Source: an uncultured Oscillospiraceae bacterium (GTDB lineage: Bacteria; Bacillota; Clostridia; Oscillospirales; Oscillospiraceae). From it: a stretch of 58,767 nt of DNA. The stretch is from positions 1-58,767 of the forward strand of contig CAKUEH010000016.1 of the NCBI GenBank assembly GCA_934646185.1. The letters are read 5' to 3'. The translations under genes and the position numbers were made by a program. Shown here in pieces: positions 49,223 through 58,536 of the stretch; the stretch's first letter is position 1; every line of letters starts with the position of its first letter. A model generated the notes under the pieces. The model did not search any database. It was not told where the DNA came from and was given only the letters and a program-made list of their open reading frames with translations.

Positions 49223-50557
49223 TCAATCGTCCATTTCCTCGAATGCTTCCAGGCCCTTCTTGGCTTCGGCCTTGGCGTCGCCGTGGTGGACGAAGAGCAT
49301 CGTCACGAAGCTCAGCGCGACAAACAGCGCGGCATACGGGAACAGAACGCGGTAGTCGATTTTGCGCATGAGCGTACCGGCGACGATGGGCGTGACGACC
49401 TGCGCGGCCATGGAGGCCGTGTAGTAATAGCCCGTGAATTTGCCGATGTCCGAGCCCTTGCACATCTCGACGACCATGGGAAGCGAGTTGACGTTGATCG
49501 CGGCCCACGCGAGGCCGACAAGGGCGAAGACGACAAACATGATGGCGTTGATGGAGGTAAACGTCGTTGTAAGCACATAGCCGCTGGCAAAGCAGACGGC
49601 GAGCAGGATGATGCCGCACTGGATGGTGCGCCTGCGGCCGATTTTCGAGGCAATCTGACCGATGGGGATGTACGAGACGATGGCACCCGCCGTGGCAATG
49701 AGCAGGCAGGTCGACGCGCCGCCGAGGCCCTGCCCCATAACGACGTCGACATACGTCGAGAACCACGTCGTTACGCCGTTATAGCCGATGAACCAGAGCG
49801 CGATGGAGGCCAGCAGGAAGCCGAGGCTCTTTTTGACGGACTTCGGGAGCGTCTCATGGCCGCTGCCGTCGTCCTGCGCGAGGTTCCATTCGGGGTGCTG
49901 CTTTTCCAGCGCCTGATTTTCCGCCGTGAGCTTCGGCTCCTTGATGGTAAGGAAGAGGACGGCGACGGCGATGAACATGATGGCCGAGACGACGATGAAC
50001 AGCGGCTGATAGTTCACATGCTCCACACCCGCGGTCTTGGAGTTGGGATAAAGCACAGCCGCGACGCCGAGATACAGAATGCCGCCGACCGCGCCCATCA
50101 GATTGATGATGGCGTTCGCGCGCGAGCGCAGGGGCTTGGGCGTCACGTCGGGCATGAGGGCGACGGCGGGAGAGCGGTACGTCCCCATGGCGATCAGCAG
50201 CAGGCCGAGGACGACGACGAACGAGGCCGTCTTGAAGCCGGAGGGCTGCGCGGCATAGCTGTTGTCGAGCAGCGGGAGAATGTTCATAAGGATGATGGCG
50301 CAGCCGGTGCCGAAGAGGATAAAGGGCATGCGCTTGCCGATCTTTGTGTGGCTCTTATCCGAGACGGAGCCGAAGAACGGCAGCAGGAAGAGCGCCAGAA
50401 TGTTGTCTGCCGCCATAATTGCGCCGGAGAAGGTTTCGTTCATGTGGAAGGTCTTCGTGAGGATCAGCGGCACGATGCTGTCATACATCTGCCAGAACGC
50501 GCAGATGGACAAGAACGCGAGGCCGACCAGGATGGTGCGCTTGTTGTTGAGCTTCAT
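49223..50557 (-). CDS. MFS transporter (GPH/SLC45-like)
   Basis: A 444-residue transporter with twelve hydrophobic segments. The loop between helices 2 and 3 reads LPFFGSVSDKSHTKIGKRMPFIL, the pattern of the glycoside-pentoside-hexuronide and sucrose-type branch, and a matching QIASKIGRRRTIQ loop occurs in the second half. Substrate is probably a sugar or glycoside carried with a cation, but this is inferred. ATG 50557 has AAAAGGAAGAACCGAA and overlaps the HAD stop by four bases. The operon with a HAD phosphatase could mean uptake or export of a sugar whose phosphate is removed by the HAD enzyme. Confidence 0.88.
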   Translation of the reverse strand: MKLNNKRTILVGLAFLSICAFWQMYDSIVPLILTKTFHMNETFSGAIMAADNILALFLLPFFGSVSDKSHTKIGKRMPFILFGTGCAIILMNILPLLDNSYAAQPSGFKTASFVVVLGLLLIAMGTYRSPAVALMPDVTPKPLRSRANAIINLMGAVGGILYLGVAAVLYPNSKTAGVEHVNYQPLFIVVSAIMFIAVAVLFLTIKEPKLTAENQALEKQHPEWNLAQDDGSGHETLPKSVKKSLGFLLASIALWFIGYNGVTTWFSTYVDVVMGQGLGGASTCLLIATAGAIVSYIPIGQIASKIGRRRTIQCGIILLAVCFASGYVLTTTFTSINAIMFVVFALVGLAWAAINVNSLPMVVEMCKGSDIGKFTGYYYTASMAAQVVTPIVAGTLMRKIDYRVLFPYAALFVALSFVTMLFVHHGDAKAEAKKGLEAFEEMDD

Positions 50558-51360
50558 TTCGGTTCTTCCTTTTCTAATGTATTGAGGACTTCGCGGATAT
50601 TCTGCATGCAATATGTCGGCTGCACGCCGTATTTCTCAATATCGTCCATCACGCCCTCGCCGGACAGGACGAAGATCGTGTCGATCCCAGCGTTCACGCC
50701 GCAGGCGATGTCGGTATACACCCGGTCGCCGATGAGGCACGTTTCGCGCGGCGAGAAGCCGGTCTGCTCCATGGAAAGCCGCGCCATCTCAGGCTGCGGC
50801 TTGCCGATGACCTTCGGGCGGCGGTTTGTTGCGGTGCAGAGCATTTCGATTACGCTGCCGCAGTCCGGCGCGCTGCCGTACCATGTCGGGCAGACGAGAT
50901 CGGGATGCGTGGCGACATAGTCAACGCCCCGGTTCAGCAGGATGCAGCAGGTCTCCAGCTTTTCATAGGTCAATTCCGTGTCGTAGCCCAGCAGCACGAC
51001 AGAAATATCGTCCCGCAGCGTCTCGGCCACCCGCAGGCCAGCCAAACGGAGCTGATCTTTGAGCGACTCCGTCCCGCAGACGTAATAGACCGTCTCCGGC
51101 CGGTACCGGCCGCGCAGATACCGGATCGCCGCGTCCGCGCTGGTCAGGAAATCGTCGGGGAAGGCCTCGATGCCGAGGCGGGCCATTTTGGCGATATAGG
51201 CGTCGGTCCCACGCGAGGAATTGTTCGTCAGGAACAGATACCGGCCGCCGATGGCGCGCACATAGCGCAGAAAGTCCAGCGTGCCGTCGAAGAGCGTTTC
51301 GCTTAAATAGATCGTGCCGTCCATATCCAGCAGGAACAGCCGTTTTTCCGCAAGAGACAT
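50554..51360 (-). CDS. HAD-IIA family phosphatase (NagD-like)
   Basis: A 268-residue phosphatase. Motif I LDMDGTIYLSE is near residues 11-21, LTNNSSRG near 47 and GDRVYTDIACG near 207. The cap placement matches subclass IIA, which covers NagD (UMP/GMP) and p-nitrophenyl phosphatase types. ATG 51360 has GGAGGTATCGGG in front. A consensus promoter lies 30 bases further upstream. The stop overlaps the MFS start, so both are made together. Substrate unknown. Confidence 0.9.
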   Translation of the reverse strand: MSLAEKRLFLLDMDGTIYLSETLFDGTLDFLRYVRAIGGRYLFLTNNSSRGTDAYIAKMARLGIEAFPDDFLTSADAAIRYLRGRYRPETVYYVCGTESLKDQLRLAGLRVAETLRDDISVVLLGYDTELTYEKLETCCILLNRGVDYVATHPDLVCPTWYGSAPDCGSVIEMLCTATNRRPKVIGKPQPEMARLSMEQTGFSPRETCLIGDRVYTDIACGVNAGIDTIFVLSGEGVMDDIEKYGVQPTYCMQNIREVLNTLEKEEPK

Positions 51361-51390
51361 CCCGATACCTCCGGAGACTTGATAAAAAAT

Positions 51391-51419
51391 ATTATACAGC
51401 GTCCCGCGCCGTTTGACAA
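51391..51419 (-). promoter_or_regulatory. Promoter of the HAD-MFS operon
   Basis: On the minus strand TTGTCA (51414-51419) and TATAAT (51391-51396) have a 17-base spacer. Confidence 0.8.
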
Positions 51420-51476
51420 GCGCCGCGGAAGGCCATACAATACACACAGGAAAAATTGCCTGAAAGGAAGCGCGCC

Positions 51477-52292
51477 ATGCTGCAAGATCTGCACACGCTC
51501 ACGCCGTATCTGGACTTTATCCGGGCCTGCAATGCAGACCCCGACTGCCGCGACCCCATGCTGGTCACAGACCAGCAGCTGCGCCGGAATCTTCTGGATG
51601 CGCCGGACGGTCCAAATACGCGCGTGCTCGGCACATTTGAGGGTGAAACGCTCACGGGCGTGTTCGCGCTGCTGGTTTTGGAGGACGAACGGTATCTGGA
51701 GCTGCTGGCCGGGCTTTCCAGAAGCGCGGCGGCGTATGCCGAGCTTCTCGCGCATCTGCGCTCGGCCTATCCCGGCTATCAGGCGGATTTCGTCTATAAC
51801 CCGCGCAACCGGCTTTTGCAGGCGGTGCTCGAAGCGCTGGACGCCGCGTTTGAGCCGGAGCAGCAGAAGCTCGTCCTGCGGAAGCCTGTCCCATATGCGC
51901 CGGATGCGCGCGTCGTGCCATACCGTACAGAATACAAGGAGCAGTATCTATCCCTGCACACCGAAGACCGCTATTGGACGGGCGAGCGCGTGCTGGCCGC
52001 GCCGGAAATTTTCCGCGTTCTGCTGGCGGTCGAGGACGGCGAGGTTTCCGGCTACATCGACCTGACCCACAACAGCACGGAAAACGAGCCATATGACCTG
52101 TTCGTCCGCGAGGAAAGCCGCAGGCGCGGCCTTGGCCGCGCGCTTCTGGCCGCGGCTATTCAGGAAAATCGGCCGAACGCCATGTCCCTTCTGGTGGACA
52201 TCGACAACGATGCCGCCATCCGCCTATACGAATCGCAGGGCTTCGAGCGCGCGGAAGGAGAAAACAATATTACGGCCCATATCCGGCTGTAA
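51477..52292 (+). CDS. GNAT family N-acetyltransferase
   Basis: A 271-residue acetyltransferase. The acetyl-CoA-binding motif A reads VREESRRRGLGRALL (about residues 207-221, R/Q-x-x-G-x-G/A), followed by SLLVDIDNDAAIRLYESQGF, the usual end of the fold. The first about 140 residues form an extra N-terminal domain, possibly a degenerate second GNAT unit. The acceptor substrate is not visible. ATG 51477 is chosen for GAAAGGAAGCGCGCC. Divergent from the HAD-MFS operon. Confidence 0.87.
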   Translation: MLQDLHTLTPYLDFIRACNADPDCRDPMLVTDQQLRRNLLDAPDGPNTRVLGTFEGETLTGVFALLVLEDERYLELLAGLSRSAAAYAELLAHLRSAYPGYQADFVYNPRNRLLQAVLEALDAAFEPEQQKLVLRKPVPYAPDARVVPYRTEYKEQYLSLHTEDRYWTGERVLAAPEIFRVLLAVEDGEVSGYIDLTHNSTENEPYDLFVREESRRRGLGRALLAAAIQENRPNAMSLLVDIDNDAAIRLYESQGFERAEGENNITAHIRL

Positions 52293-52298
52293 CGCAGA

Positions 52299-52334
52299 AG
52301 ACCCCCGGCGGCCCATGCGGGCTGCCGGGGGTCT
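52299..52334. terminator. Stem-loop between convergent genes
   Basis: AGACCCCCGGC pairs with GCCGGGGGTCT-like sequence around GGCCCATGCGGGC. No long T run follows, so it is a probable terminator on stem strength alone, serving GNAT and the VanW gene. Confidence 0.6.
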
Positions 52335-52347
52335 GGTATTCAGCGGG

Positions 52348-54192
52348 TCAATCCCACGGTCTGATCGGGTCGGTGGGTTCGGTGGGAGTGACGGGCCCCG
52401 TGGGGTCTGTCGGATCGGTGGGATCCGTCGGGTCGGTCGGGTCGGTGGGATCCGGCTCATCGGGCTCTTCAGGCTCAACGTACGGGGTGCATTTATAGCT
52501 CGTGTTGCGGGCCTGGTATGCGTCCTTGTGCAGCGTCTCGGTCTTGATGACCGTTCCGTTTGCGTCCACGTAATCGCGGTAGGCCATGACGGTCTTGCCG
52601 ACGTAGGAATACTGCACCATGTCGCCTTTGACATACTTGTTGCCGTCCTTGTCGACGACGATGTTGACGGTGTTGCCGTTTTCGTCGACGGCGGTACCGG
52701 CATCGGTGATGATGGTCTTGTCGCCGTCGATTTCCATCTTGGGCTGAATGGTCGCAACGACCTCGTGGCGCAGGACGATATGATCGTAGCCCTTATCCTG
52801 CGGTGCGGTGCCCACGAGCTTGATGTGGACATAGCCGCCGGAGACGGAGGCGTCGATGCGCAGCGGATGATCCGTGCTGTTGACGAACTTATAGTCGAGA
52901 CTGCCCCAGTAGATCGTCGCGTCCATGCCGAGCTGGACATAGGTGACGGTAAACATATGCGGCGCGCGCTCCGTGACCTTGAGATCGGCGTAGAGGCAGG
53001 CGGTATAGATCGTGGACGCGACCTGGCAGACGCCGCCGCCGAGCTCCGCCTCGCTCTTGCCGCCGGTCTGGTAGACGATGGCGGCCTGATAGCCCTTATC
53101 AGCCGTGCGCTCGCCGACGATCTTGTTGAACGAGAACTCATCGCCGGGGTTCAGGATCGTGCCGTCGATGGCCTTGCAGGCCAGCTCCAGATTCTTCGTG
53201 CGGCCTGCCTGCGCGGTATGCGGGCTGTCGCAGGAGCCGAGCACGTCGGAGAAGTATTCCTTTTCCAAATCGGCCAGCGTGACCTCCGGCTGCATCTCCT
53301 CGGCCTGGATGGTGATCTTCGTGCCGGGCTCGGCCATGGCGAGCTGCTGCGTGTAATACGACACGTCGAAGCCGAAGCCGACCTTTTCCGCGACCAGCTC
53401 CTTCTTTTCCTCGTCGTAGTACGCGTCCTTCATCTCGGTCGCAAACTGGTCATAATACTGCTGCAGATCGACCGGCGCGCAGGGCTCGGTGTCGTAGTCG
53501 AATTTCAGCTCGGACAGATCGCCCGCGTTGAACCGGGCGACGACCTCTTCATAGAGCTTGTCGGCGTCGAGCGAAATTTTCGGCGAGCCGGTCACGACCG
53601 TGACGGTCTTGGCGTCCGCGTCGACCGTGACGGTCGGGTCGACCTTTTCCGACGCGCAGGCGCGGGCGGTCTGGTCGATCAGATCGCGGATATACGCGGT
53701 ATCAAGATTCGTGCCGGATTCGAGCGAGATATCCTGCCGGGTCTTTTTCGCCTTTTCATAGGTGATGAGCGCCTTGATGGGGCCGCCGTCGCGGCCATAG
53801 TGCATGGCGGCGTCCGCCGCCTCGTCCGGATTGAGGGCGACGTTGGTGATCTCGGGGGTGAAGTCGATCGTCCGGTCGGGCAGAACGACGGTGAGCGTAT
53901 CGGTGGCCGTCTCCTGCTCAACGGCGAGCGTCACGGCGTTGATCGCCGCGTCGCGTTTGAGTCCGCCGACGTTCACGCCGGCGACATAGACGTTAGGGAA
54001 GATGGTGTCGCTTCCCTTCAAAATAAAGCCATAGGTGCAAATGCCGAGCACCGCCAGCAGCGCGACGCAGCCCGCGATGACGGCTGCCTTCTTCCCGGCC
54101 GTGCCGGACGGCTGCTTCTTCGGCGCGGCGGCCCGATCCGCCGCGGTTTTGCGCGCGGGGCGGCTGGCCTCAAATCTGCCTTTCTTTCTGAT
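52348..54192 (-). CDS. VanW-type surface protein, apparently using an AUC start
   Basis: A 614-residue envelope protein. A basic N-terminus (RKKGRFEASRPARK) precedes a membrane segment (about residues 37-53, AAVIAGCVALLAVLGIC), then PG-binding-4-like repeats (about 60-290) and the VanW domain (about 320-470, GGGVCQVASTIY, ERAPHM...). A tail of Pro-Thr-Asp repeats (PTDPTDPTDP) ends the protein. Family members are linked with cell-wall and glycopeptide-resistance loci but their function is unknown. AGGAGGG with a seven-base spacer points to ATC 54192-54190 as start, with the expected basic N-terminus; the first GTG is 47 codons later, inside the membrane segment. Either a rare AUC start or a mutated ATG. 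Confidence 0.82.
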   Translation of the reverse strand: MRKKGRFEASRPARKTAADRAAAPKKQPSGTAGKKAAVIAGCVALLAVLGICTYGFILKGSDTIFPNVYVAGVNVGGLKRDAAINAVTLAVEQETATDTLTVVLPDRTIDFTPEITNVALNPDEAADAAMHYGRDGGPIKALITYEKAKKTRQDISLESGTNLDTAYIRDLIDQTARACASEKVDPTVTVDADAKTVTVVTGSPKISLDADKLYEEVVARFNAGDLSELKFDYDTEPCAPVDLQQYYDQFATEMKDAYYDEEKKELVAEKVGFGFDVSYYTQQLAMAEPGTKITIQAEEMQPEVTLADLEKEYFSDVLGSCDSPHTAQAGRTKNLELACKAIDGTILNPGDEFSFNKIVGERTADKGYQAAIVYQTGGKSEAELGGGVCQVASTIYTACLYADLKVTERAPHMFTVTYVQLGMDATIYWGSLDYKFVNSTDHPLRIDASVSGGYVHIKLVGTAPQDKGYDHIVLRHEVVATIQPKMEIDGDKTIITDAGTAVDENGNTVNIVVDKDGNKYVKGDMVQYSYVGKTVMAYRDYVDANGTVIKTETLHKDAYQARNTSYKCTPYVEPEEPDEPDPTDPTDPTDPTDPTDPTGPVTPTEPTDPIRPWD

Positions 54193-54246
54193 AAGAATCC
54201 CTCCTATTCAAAAGCCGCAGGGCGACATAATCTGTTTTGTGACTGT

Positions 54247-54275
54247 ATTATACATAAAACGCCCGCTTTTTGCAA
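54247..54275 (-). promoter_or_regulatory. Promoter of the VanW gene
   Basis: On the minus strand TTGCAA (54270-54275) and TATAAT (54247-54252) have a 17-base spacer, 55 bases before the proposed start. Confidence 0.8.
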
Positions 54276-54369
54276 CGGCATTCCCGACAGGAACGGGGTC
54301 TGGAATTCTGAAATTTCTATTAACATTTTCGGGGGGTACACATGCGTGCGGCAAAAAAGCATAGCCACT

Positions 54370-54476
54370 GTAGGGGCCGATGCCCACATCGGCCCGTTGG
54401 GCAGCTGCGAATTCGCCGAAAATCCCGTAAAAAACCGGTACATTCTGCATGGGCCGATGTGGGCATCGGCCCCTAC
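54370..54476. repeat. GTAG-hairpin repeat pair (REP/BIME-like)
   Basis: GTAGGGGC-CGATG...CATCG head at 54370-54395 and the inverted head ending CCCCTAC at 54451-54476. Both stems have the same CCGATG/CATCGG sequence. The connector contains GAATTCGCC, as in the 17.7-kb copies. Together with 54511-54568 it fills the VanW-mfd gap. Confidence 0.8.
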
Positions 54477-54510
54477 AAACGCACAGTTCGGAAGTGTTCC
54501 GAGATTTGCG

Positions 54511-54568
54511 GCATTCGAATCCCCTCAGGCGCTTCGCGCCAGCTCCCCTTGAGCCCAAGGGGAGCCTT
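54511..54568. repeat. Half copy of the AAAGGCTCCCC-family repeat
   Basis: Reads GCATTCGAATCCCCTCAGG, GCGCTTCGCGC and GCTCCCCTTG/CAAGGGGAGCC. Only one end of the MITE-like unit is present. It overlaps the downstream side of mfd and may act as its terminator. Confidence 0.7.
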
Positions 54569-54579
54569 GGGCGGGTCTT

Positions 54580-57500
54580 TTACGTCCCCGCCGTCTGGGC
54601 GCGCAGGGCAGCGTAGACACCGACGAGCTGGGTCGCGAGCTTCAGGGGGTCTTCGGCTTTTTTGAGCTTGACGGACAGCATGGGGACCTTGCCTGCCGAG
54701 AAGAAGATGCGGGCCTTGAACTGCGCCTCCGCGCAGCATCCGGAGATGGCGGCAAAGTCCATCGTGGCCAGCGACAGGAGGATCGCGCCGTCCTTCTGCG
54801 AAATTTCCGTGATGCCCGCCGCCGCGGCTCTTGCGCGCAGGAGCGCAATGGCGATCAGGTTCATGACGCCCTTCGGGGGATCTCCGAAGCGGTCGACGAT
54901 CTCGTCGAGCAGCTCGTCTGCGTCCTCCTGCGTGCGGATGGCCGCCATGCGGCGGTAGAGATCCATGCGCTGCTCGCCGGAGGAGACGTAGTCCTTGTTG
55001 ATGTTCGCGGTGACGGTGAGGTCGGCGGTGCATTCGGGCTCTTTCTGCGCTTCCTCGCCGCGCTCTTCGAGCACGGCGTCCTCGAGCAGCTTCAGGTACA
55101 TATCGTAGCCGACGGTCATCATATGGCCGGACTGCTCCGCGCCCAGAAGATCGCCCGCGCCGCGAATTTCAAGATCGCGCATGGCGATCTTGAAGCCGGA
55201 GCCGAACTCTGCGTATTCGCGGATGGTGTCGAGGCGCTTTTCCGCGATCTCGGACAGGACTTTTCCCTTGCGGAACGTGAGATACGCATACGCATGGCGG
55301 CTCGAGCGGCCAACACGGCCGCGGATCTGGTGCAGCTGCGCAAGGCCCAGCCGGTCGGCGTCCTCGATGATGAGCGTGTTGACATTCGGGATATCGATGC
55401 CCGTTTCAATGATGGTCGTGCAGACGAGGATCTGAATTTCGCCGTTTGACATCGACTGCATCACATCGCCGAGCTGCTCCTCGTTCATTTTGCCGTGGGC
55501 GACGGCGATCTCGGCCTCGGGGATGCGCTGTTTGATCTTTGCGGCGCACTGGTCGATGGATTCGACGCGGTTGTGAAGATAATAGACCTGCCCGCCGCGC
55601 GCCAGCTCGCGGCGCATGGCCTCGTCGAGAATGCCGTCCTGATGCTCGAGCACGAAGGTCTGCACAGGATAGCGATCCTGCGGCGGCTGCTCGATGGTGG
55701 ACATGTCGCGAAGACCCGACAGCGCCATATTGAGCGTGCGCGGGATGGGCGTCGCGGATAATGTTAAGACGTCGACGCCGCGTGAAAGTTCCTTCAGCCG
55801 CTCCTTGTGCGTCACGCCGAAACGCTGCTCCTCGTCGACGATGAGAAGGCCGAGGTCATGGAAGTGAATGTCCTTCTGCAGCAGCTTGTGCGTGCCGACG
55901 ATCAGGTCGATCTTGCCGGACTGCAGATCGAAAAGCGTTTTTTTGATCTGCGCGGGCGTGCGGAAGCGGGAGAGCACGTCGATGGTGACGGGGAAGGTCG
56001 CGAAGCGGCGCATGGCCGTGAGATAGTGCTGCTGGGCCAGAACGGTCGTCGGGACCAGGATCGCGACCTGCTTACCGTCCAGCATGCACTTCATGGCCGC
56101 GCGCAGCGCGACCTCCGTCTTGCCGAAGCCGACGTCGCCGCACAGCAGCCGGTCCATCGGCGCGGGGGATTCCATGTCGCGCTTAATTTCGTCGATGCAG
56201 CGCAGCTGGTCGTCCGTCTCGGCGTATTCAAAGCTCTCCTCAAATTCCTGCTGCCACGGTGAATCCGCCGCGAAGGCGAAGCCCGGCAGGCGCTTGCGCT
56301 CGGCATAGAGCTTGATGAGTCCCGCGGCCAGATCCTTGGCCGCGGCCTTGGCCTTCGCTTTCGTCTTCTGCCACTGGTCGCCGCCGAGCTTGTTGAGGCG
56401 CACGGGCGTATCCTCGCCGGCGCCGATATATTTGCTGACCAGATCGAGCTGGGTCGCGGGCACGTACAGACAGTCCGTACCCTGATAGGCGATCTTGACA
56501 TAATCCTTCGTCACGCCGCCGACCTTCAGCTGCTCCATGCCGACGTAGCGTCCGATACCGTGGTGCTCGTGAACCACAAGATCGCCGGGGGTCAGATCGG
56601 TGAACGAATCGAGCTTTTTGCGGTTCGTGGCCTTTTTCGGCGCGCGGACGCGCCTGCGCTCCTGCCGGACGGCGATCTGTCCCTCTGTTAAGATGGCAAA
56701 TTTGAGCGTCGGGTATTCAAGCCCCGCCGGGAGCGAACCGCCCGCGATGAGGATCTGTCCCGGCTGCGGGAGCTTCGTCAGCGGGAAGGACAGCAGCGCG
56801 TTCAGTCCGCTTTTGGCAAGCAGCTCTTTTAAAATTTCCCCGCGCCGCTGCCCGCCGCACAGGACGATGGAACCATACTGGTTCGACGCGTAATTTTTCA
56901 GGTCTGCCGCCGCTGTTTCAAGACTGCCGCCGTAGCCCGGCAGCTGCCGGGCTGTAAAGGAAAGCAGCTGCTTGGGCGGCAGCGATTCGGGATACCGCGC
57001 GGCCAAAAAGCTGTCGCAGTAAATGACCGCCCGGCCGCGCAGCGACGCGGCCAGATCGTCCATCGTGGCGTAATAATCGCACAGCTCGCCGAAGAGCGTG
57101 CCGGAGGTCAAAAACGAATCGAGCAGGAGGCCAAACTCCTCCGCGCGGTCCTTTTCCCCGCGCTGGAGATTGCCGTGGTCGCAGAAGGCGACGACGGCCT
57201 CCTGCGGCAGATACGACGCAGCGGTCGTGAATTCCGGATAGATCAGCGCCATGTACCGGTCTGCGCTGGCGAAAAGCGTCTCGTTTTCGAGCGCCTCGCA
57301 GTCCTTCTGCAGCGTTTCGATCAGCGCCTGATTGGGCGTTTTGCGCCGCTGCTGGCGCGCGATAATGGCGCGCAGGTCTTCACACAAACCCGCGATGCCC
57401 TGCGGGTGCAGATGCGGCTCCGTCTCGGCCACGGGCAGGAGGACGGCCTCGTCAACGTTTTCCGTGCGCCGCTGCGTGATGGGGTCGAAATAGCCCATGG

Positions 57501-58101
57501 TGTCGAGCTCGTCGCCGAAAAACTCCGTGCGCAGCGGCTTTTCCTGCGCAGGCGAATACACGTCCAGAATGCCGCCGCGCAGGGCGAACTGCCCCACGCC
57601 CTCGACCAGACTCGCGCGGGAATAGCCCGCCCGGGTCAGGCGGTCGATGAGCTCCGGCATGCTGTATTCCGCGCCGGTTCTCAGCGTCACGGACGCGGAA
57701 AAGAGCGTCTGCCGCGGAAGCGTGCGCAGCAGCAGCGCGTCGAGACTCGCCACCAGCACCGGGACGCGGCCCTGCGCCAGCGCGTACAAAAGCCGCAGCC
57801 GCTGCTGCTCCCACTGCCGGGACACGCCGATGGCCCCGGCCAGCGTCAGCTCACGCGACGGCAGCACGGGCGGCTCTTCGCCTAAGAACGCGCCAAGCTC
57901 GGAGGCCAGCCGCTTCGCGGCCAGATCGTCCTGGCACACGGCGACAAGGGGCCTTCCGGACTGCTCGTGCACGGCGGCGAGCACATGGCTGCGCGGCGTC
58001 TGACTCAGCCCGGACACGGCGACAGCCTGCTTCGCCTCCACGGCCTTCAGCAGCTGGTTATAATCGGTGCTCTTTTGCAGAAGCGAAAGCAGAACGTTCA
58101 T
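54580..58101 (-). CDS. mfd: Transcription-repair coupling factor Mfd
   Basis: A 1173-residue translocase that removes RNA polymerase stalled at DNA damage and recruits UvrA. Domains in order: UvrB-homology part (about 20-350), RNA polymerase interaction domain with LTPGDLVVHEHHGIGRYVG near 505, then the RecG-type motor with Walker A GDVGFGKTE near 652, DEEQRFGV near 765 and QIRGRVGRS near 925, and the C-terminal regulatory domain. ATG 58101 follows TTAGGAGAATCCC. It lies downstream of pth, the usual Firmicutes order. A perfect palindrome stands in its 5' leader. Confidence 0.97.
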   Translation of the reverse strand: MNVLLSLLQKSTDYNQLLKAVEAKQAVAVSGLSQTPRSHVLAAVHEQSGRPLVAVCQDDLAAKRLASELGAFLGEEPPVLPSRELTLAGAIGVSRQWEQQRLRLLYALAQGRVPVLVASLDALLLRTLPRQTLFSASVTLRTGAEYSMPELIDRLTRAGYSRASLVEGVGQFALRGGILDVYSPAQEKPLRTEFFGDELDTMGYFDPITQRRTENVDEAVLLPVAETEPHLHPQGIAGLCEDLRAIIARQQRRKTPNQALIETLQKDCEALENETLFASADRYMALIYPEFTTAASYLPQEAVVAFCDHGNLQRGEKDRAEEFGLLLDSFLTSGTLFGELCDYYATMDDLAASLRGRAVIYCDSFLAARYPESLPPKQLLSFTARQLPGYGGSLETAAADLKNYASNQYGSIVLCGGQRRGEILKELLAKSGLNALLSFPLTKLPQPGQILIAGGSLPAGLEYPTLKFAILTEGQIAVRQERRRVRAPKKATNRKKLDSFTDLTPGDLVVHEHHGIGRYVGMEQLKVGGVTKDYVKIAYQGTDCLYVPATQLDLVSKYIGAGEDTPVRLNKLGGDQWQKTKAKAKAAAKDLAAGLIKLYAERKRLPGFAFAADSPWQQEFEESFEYAETDDQLRCIDEIKRDMESPAPMDRLLCGDVGFGKTEVALRAAMKCMLDGKQVAILVPTTVLAQQHYLTAMRRFATFPVTIDVLSRFRTPAQIKKTLFDLQSGKIDLIVGTHKLLQKDIHFHDLGLLIVDEEQRFGVTHKERLKELSRGVDVLTLSATPIPRTLNMALSGLRDMSTIEQPPQDRYPVQTFVLEHQDGILDEAMRRELARGGQVYYLHNRVESIDQCAAKIKQRIPEAEIAVAHGKMNEEQLGDVMQSMSNGEIQILVCTTIIETGIDIPNVNTLIIEDADRLGLAQLHQIRGRVGRSSRHAYAYLTFRKGKVLSEIAEKRLDTIREYAEFGSGFKIAMRDLEIRGAGDLLGAEQSGHMMTVGYDMYLKLLEDAVLEERGEEAQKEPECTADLTVTANINKDYVSSGEQRMDLYRRMAAIRTQEDADELLDEIVDRFGDPPKGVMNLIAIALLRARAAAAGITEISQKDGAILLSLATMDFAAISGCCAEAQFKARIFFSAGKVPMLSVKLKKAEDPLKLATQLVGVYAALRAQTAGT

Positions 58102-58142
58102 GGGATTCTCCTAAAAAACAGTTTTTTGCCCAACAGGCAACG

Positions 58143-58167
58143 CGCATAGGAGAGAGTCTCCTATGCG
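58143..58167. repeat. Perfect 11-bp palindrome in the mfd leader
   Basis: CGCATAGGAGA pairs with TCTCCTATGCG around GAG. No U run follows on either strand. It lies 42 bases before the mfd start and may form in its leader RNA. Confidence 0.6.
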
Positions 58168-58232
58168 TAGGGGGTATGGTATTGAATATGAGATGGGATG
58201 ATGCAAGGCAGTGCGATTTTGCCTAAGGTTTG

Positions 58233-58512
58233 GTAGGGGCGGGGCTCTGCTCCGCCCGGCAAGATGCGCCGAATCTTTGGAAATCCTCGGCAAACTCGCA
58301 GGCACCTCTGTATGGTACTGTAGGGGCCGATGCCTACATCGGCCCGGCAGAATATACCGTTTATATGATAATCTTCGGCAAATTCGTAACTTCCCAACGG
58401 GCCGATGTGGGCATCGGCCCCTACGCACAAGTGGGAAACTGCATTCGTATCCGCCTGAGATTTCCGTTAAAACAACTACCTCCTGCCGGGCGGAGCAGAG
58501 CCCCGCCCCTAC
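58233..58512. repeat. Nested GTAG-hairpin pairs (REP/BIME-like)
   Basis: An outer pair (58233-58257 and 58488-58512) has stems CGGGGCTC/GAGCCCCG-like in inverted order; an inner pair (58320-58345 and 58399-58424) has CCGATG/CATCGG stems. All four carry GTAG or CTAC at the outer edge. The outer heads match each other and the inner heads match each other. This fills most of the 435-base gap between mfd and pth. Confidence 0.8.
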
Positions 58513-58536
58513 CGGAATTGTGCGTATTTGGGGTGC

